Part shown: piece after piece, positions 6,532 through 8,819 of the stretch
How positions within the stretch are numbered: position 1 is the stretch's first letter
How the letters are laid out: each line of letters starts with the position of its first letter
Source: JASFUX01 sp050050115
GTDB lineage: Bacteria > Pseudomonadota > Alphaproteobacteria > Caulobacterales > Maricaulaceae
Direction: 5' to 3'
Assembly: GCA_050050115.1 (NCBI GenBank)
Contig: JASFUX010000148.1
Location: 1 to 8,819 of the forward strand
Length of the DNA stretch: 8,819 nt
Translations under genes and position numbers: made by a program
Notes under the pieces: generated by a model
The model's database searches: none
The model's input: the letters and a program-made list of their open reading frames with translations, nothing else
Told to the model about the DNA's origin: nothing

Positions 6532-7023
6532 GTGTTCGACTACCAGCGCCAGGATGCGCCCCAATCGCTAAGGGAGGGGATCGCCGAGTACTACCGCGAA
6601 AACCCCGGCTTGAAGCGCGACGACGAGCTGTCGGATGCGGCGAAGGATTTCTTCCGCCGTCACGACGCGATTCACGTGCTCTACGGCTGCGACACGTCCT
6701 TGCAGCACGAGGCGATCGTCAAGCTGTCGAGCATCTTCGGAACCACCGGCGGCTTCTCCGTGCTCGACGGCTACCGGCTGCACGACTCGATCGACATTTA
6801 CCGCAAGCTGCGCCTGAGCGACGTTCTGGCGACCATGCTTGCTTCGTTCGTGATCGTCCCGCGGACGATCTGGCGTTGCGCGCGACAGGCGAGAAAGTGG
6901 CCCTGGTCGGATTTCGAAGCGCATCTCGATACGCCGCTCAGCGAGCTGCGCCGGGCGTTCGGCATTCGCGTCGCGCAAACGAAAGAGCGCGCTAGCGCCG
7001 CGTCCCCATCTGCTTGTACCTGA
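6532..7023 (+). CDS. COQ4-like protein (ubiquinone biosynthesis family)
   Basis: 163 residues. It carries the COQ4 metal-binding signature HDxxH-x11-E: H44-D45-x-x-H48 and E60 in 'HDAIHVLYGCDTSLQHE', followed by a helical region with a hydrophobic stretch 'VLATMLASFVIVPRTIW' (about 98-114). COQ4 proteins support ubiquinone assembly at the membrane and take part in oxidative decarboxylation of the quinone ring. This protein is shorter than the roughly 220-260-residue classic forms and has a variable tail, so it may be a divergent paralogue with another role. GTG 6532 is preceded by GGGAGG at a suitable distance. The gene is divergent from the FG-GAP lipoprotein gene, and its last 32 bp overlap the 3' end of tag on the other strand. 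No other ubiquinone genes are visible here. Confidence 0.8.
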   Translation: MFDYQRQDAPQSLREGIAEYYRENPGLKRDDELSDAAKDFFRRHDAIHVLYGCDTSLQHEAIVKLSSIFGTTGGFSVLDGYRLHDSIDIYRKLRLSDVLATMLASFVIVPRTIWRCARQARKWPWSDFEAHLDTPLSELRRAFGIRVAQTKERASAASPSACT

Positions 7024-7585
7024 AACAATCCGTAGTGTGATCGTTGACCATGCCGACGGCCTGCATGAAGGCGTAAACGATCACGGGACCGCAGAAGGTG
7101 AAGCCGCGCTTCTTGAGGTCCTTCGCCATCGCTTGACTTTCGGGCGTTTCGGCGGGGACCTGTTTCATTGTTTTCCAGGTGTTGACGATCGGCTTTCCGC
7201 CGACGAAGCCCCAGAGATAATCCGAAAACGAGCCGATCTCGTCTTCGAGCGCATGATAGGCGCGGGCGTTCTTCACCGCGCCGTTGGTCTTGAGCTTTGA
7301 ACGGATGATCCCGGGGTTTTTGAGCGCCTTCTCGACGCGCTTGGGCGTCCACTTGGCCAGCCGGTCGGGGTCGAGGCCGTCGAACTCTTCAAGGATGTCC
7401 TCGCGCTTGTAGAGGATCGTCCGCCACGACAGGCCCGCCTGCATGCCGTCGAGGACGAGCTTGGCGAACAGCGCCTTGGAGTCGCGCTCGGGCACGCCCC
7501 ACTCGGTGTCGTGATAGGCGACATACTTCGCATCGTCCGCCGGCGCCCATTTGCAGCGGATCAGAGTCTTCGATTTCGCGCTCAT
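6992..7585 (-). CDS. tag: DNA-3-methyladenine glycosylase I
   Basis: Removes 3-methyladenine from alkylated DNA in base excision repair. The 197-residue protein aligns by eye along its whole length with E. coli Tag (187 residues). Shared blocks are 'RCKWAPADDAKYVAYHDTEWG', 'DGMQAGLSWRTIL', 'NPGIIRSKLKTNGAVKNARA', 'KKRGFTFCGPVIVYAFMQA' and 'GMVNDHTTDCF'. The four zinc ligands of Tag correspond to C11, H25, H183 and C187, all present. ATG 7585 has GAGGG five or so bases upstream; the in-frame extension to 7630 lies inside ygfZ and adds a basic stretch. The start overlaps the ygfZ stop as ATGA, so the two are translationally coupled. Its own stop lies 32 bp inside the convergent COQ4-like gene. 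Confidence 0.96.
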   Translation of the reverse strand: MSAKSKTLIRCKWAPADDAKYVAYHDTEWGVPERDSKALFAKLVLDGMQAGLSWRTILYKREDILEEFDGLDPDRLAKWTPKRVEKALKNPGIIRSKLKTNGAVKNARAYHALEDEIGSFSDYLWGFVGGKPIVNTWKTMKQVPAETPESQAMAKDLKKRGFTFCGPVIVYAFMQAVGMVNDHTTDCFRYKQMGTRR

Positions 7586-8394
7586 GCACCCTCGCTCGCG
7601 CCGCTGTTTTTGGCGTCTTCGGGAAACCAATCGGGAAAGTCGATCCGCGCCGGGCGGTCCTCGACGCGGATCGCGCCCGGGTCCGCCGCGGCGAGCCGGT
7701 CGAGCCGGACAAGCGCCAAGGTCTTGCCACCCGCGCTCGAAAGCGCCTGGCCGAGCGCGCTGCCGTCGGCGGTGATGGGCGCGCCCGAAGCAGGCGGGCC
7801 GTCCTCGGTTGACATCACCAGGGTGCGCTTGCGGATCGTGCCGCGGCGCTTCATCCGCGAGACCACCTCCTGGCCGACGAAGCAGCCCTTGGCGTAGGCG
7901 ACGCCGCCGAGGAGATCGAGATTGACGTCGGAAGGGAACACCTCGTTCGGCCCGTAGTCGACGCCTTGTTCGGCCTCGCCGCGGGCGATCCGCGCAGCGT
8001 CATAGGCCGCGAGATCGTCCTCTGTCGGCGCCGCGGCGTCGGCGGCGTCGACGATCCTGCGGGCCGGGCTGTCGACTCCCGCCTCGACGACGAGATCATC
8101 CGAGCGGTCTTCGATCTCCACGTTCGCGCGCAGCTTGAACAGCGTCAGGCGCTTGACGAAATCCGCGACCTCGCCGCGCGGCAGGTCGATCAACCAGCCG
8201 TCGACGCCCTCGCGCCGGTGCAGCCAAAGCTCGGCGAGGAGCTTGCCTTGCGGCGTCAGCAACGCGCCGCGCGTCGGGGCTGCATCCGGCGCGCCGTCGA
8301 GATCGCAGGTGAGCAGCCCGTCGAGGAAGCCGGCGGCGTCGGGTCCCGAGACGCGCACGACGCCGCGGCGGAGGAGGGGAACGAAGGCGCTCAT
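7582..8394 (-). CDS. ygfZ: YgfZ/CAF17 family folate-binding protein
   Basis: 270 residues, related to the GcvT fold; family members use tetrahydrofolate in assembly or repair of certain Fe-S enzymes in the cytosol. The diagnostic motif K-G-C-x-x-G-Q-E is K169-GC-FV-GQE176, including the conserved Cys171. The N-terminal part has the family-typical 'VRVSGPDAAGFLDGLLTCDL' and 'RGALLTPQGKLLAELWL', followed by a C-terminal barrel. ATG 8394 fits the family start; a TTG at 8430 is in frame but adds only an Ala-rich lead. No Shine-Dalgarno sequence is visible at 8394. On the minus strand TTGCGC and TATGCA, 18 bp apart, would place the transcript start near the ATG, so a leaderless message is possible but weakly supported. 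The gene sits 88 bp after the glycosyltransferase stop and overlaps tag by 4 bp. Confidence 0.94.
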   Translation of the reverse strand: MSAFVPLLRRGVVRVSGPDAAGFLDGLLTCDLDGAPDAAPTRGALLTPQGKLLAELWLHRREGVDGWLIDLPRGEVADFVKRLTLFKLRANVEIEDRSDDLVVEAGVDSPARRIVDAADAAAPTEDDLAAYDAARIARGEAEQGVDYGPNEVFPSDVNLDLLGGVAYAKGCFVGQEVVSRMKRRGTIRKRTLVMSTEDGPPASGAPITADGSALGQALSSAGGKTLALVRLDRLAAADPGAIRVEDRPARIDFPDWFPEDAKNSGASEGA

Positions 8395-8482
8395 CGCTGC
8401 TGCATATCGGGCGGCTGCGGCGGTGCGCAAGGTCGCGGCGCGATCGTTCCTGACATCGCCTCGGAGTGAGCTCGGATGCCCG

Positions 8483-8819
8483 CTACGACTGGCTCCAATC
8501 CTGCTCGCGCTGTCCTTCCTCGCGTTTTTTGTGGATCTCGTACATCTTCACGTCGCGCAGCCAGCGGCCGACCGAGACCGCGAGCGCGAACGCGAAGCCG
8601 TAGGCGCCGCGCAGGATCAACCCGTTGATGAGGTAGCGGCGCGCGAAATAGAACGGCAGACCAAAGAGGATGCGCAGCCGCAGCTGCCAAAGCGGCTTCA
8701 GACGCGCCTCGCGGGCGCGCACCGAGGTGTTCTTGTTCACCTTGGCGATCAGGTGCTCGATCCCGGTGAAGGAATAGTGCAGCAGCGCGCCTTTGAGCCG
8801 GCCGGTCTTCGTTCCCCGC
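8483..8819 (-). CDS. Family 2 glycosyltransferase, WaaE-like, C-terminal end only (5' part missing at right edge)
   Basis: The last 112 residues of a gene entering from the right edge, read continuously to a TAG at 8483. The visible part begins 'RGTKTGRLKGALLHYSF', followed by 'TGIEHLIAKVNKNTSV'. This matches the end of the catalytic domain of WaaE/KdtX-like family 2 glycosyltransferases, where an LLHY-(S/T)-(F/Y) strand precedes an amphipathic helix. After this come 'PLWQLRLRILFGLPFYFARR', a hydrophobic pair of segments around 'GAYGFAFALAVSVGRWL', and a charged tail 'VKMYEIHKKREEGQREQ'. Such enzymes add sugars to lipopolysaccharide core or other envelope glycans at the inner membrane. The internal GTG at 8740 is not a plausible start because homology extends upstream of it. 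Sugar donor and acceptor cannot be told from this part. Confidence 0.82.
   Translation of the reverse strand, partial: RGTKTGRLKGALLHYSFTGIEHLIAKVNKNTSVRAREARLKPLWQLRLRILFGLPFYFARRYLINGLILRGAYGFAFALAVSVGRWLRDVKMYEIHKKREEGQREQDWSQS

Overview
This window is GC-rich and gene-dense, and looks like ordinary alphaproteobacterial chromosome. That placement is an inference. It rests on codon bias towards G/C in third positions, a single-domain CheY-like regulator, a COQ4-type protein that points to ubiquinone, and a YgfZ/Tag pair next to a WaaE-like glycosyltransferase. There are no RNA genes, CRISPR arrays, insertion sequences or phage genes. Ten protein genes are supported, and two of them run off the window edges.

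Left part (1-1269, all minus strand): the 5' part of a DHRS1-like short-chain dehydrogenase, read from a well-formed promoter. Its -35/-10 spacer is filled by an AT-rich 24-bp perfect inverted repeat that looks like a repressor operator. Upstream lies an orphan response regulator (receiver domain only), with an 8-bp-arm inverted repeat just downstream of its possible -10 box.

Middle part (1428-4206, plus strand): a compact unit of a polytopic membrane protein with a coiled-coil-like soluble segment, an overlapping gene for a VWA-fold lipoprotein with a full MIDAS metal site, and a DUF1835/DUF3658-type protein of different codon use. This is the least understood part of the window and the best candidate for an undescribed membrane complex, with a possible later-arriving third gene.

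Right part (4281-8819): a GNAT acetyltransferase and a seven-motif FG-GAP/VCBS lipoprotein on the minus strand; a short COQ4-like protein on the plus strand, divergent from the lipoprotein; then a minus-strand row read from the right edge leftwards: the C-terminal end of a family 2 glycosyltransferase, YgfZ (folate-dependent Fe-S protein maturation) and Tag (3-methyladenine DNA glycosylase). ygfZ and tag share an ATGA overlap, and tag ends 32 bp inside the convergent COQ4-like gene. No gap between genes exceeds 300 bases.
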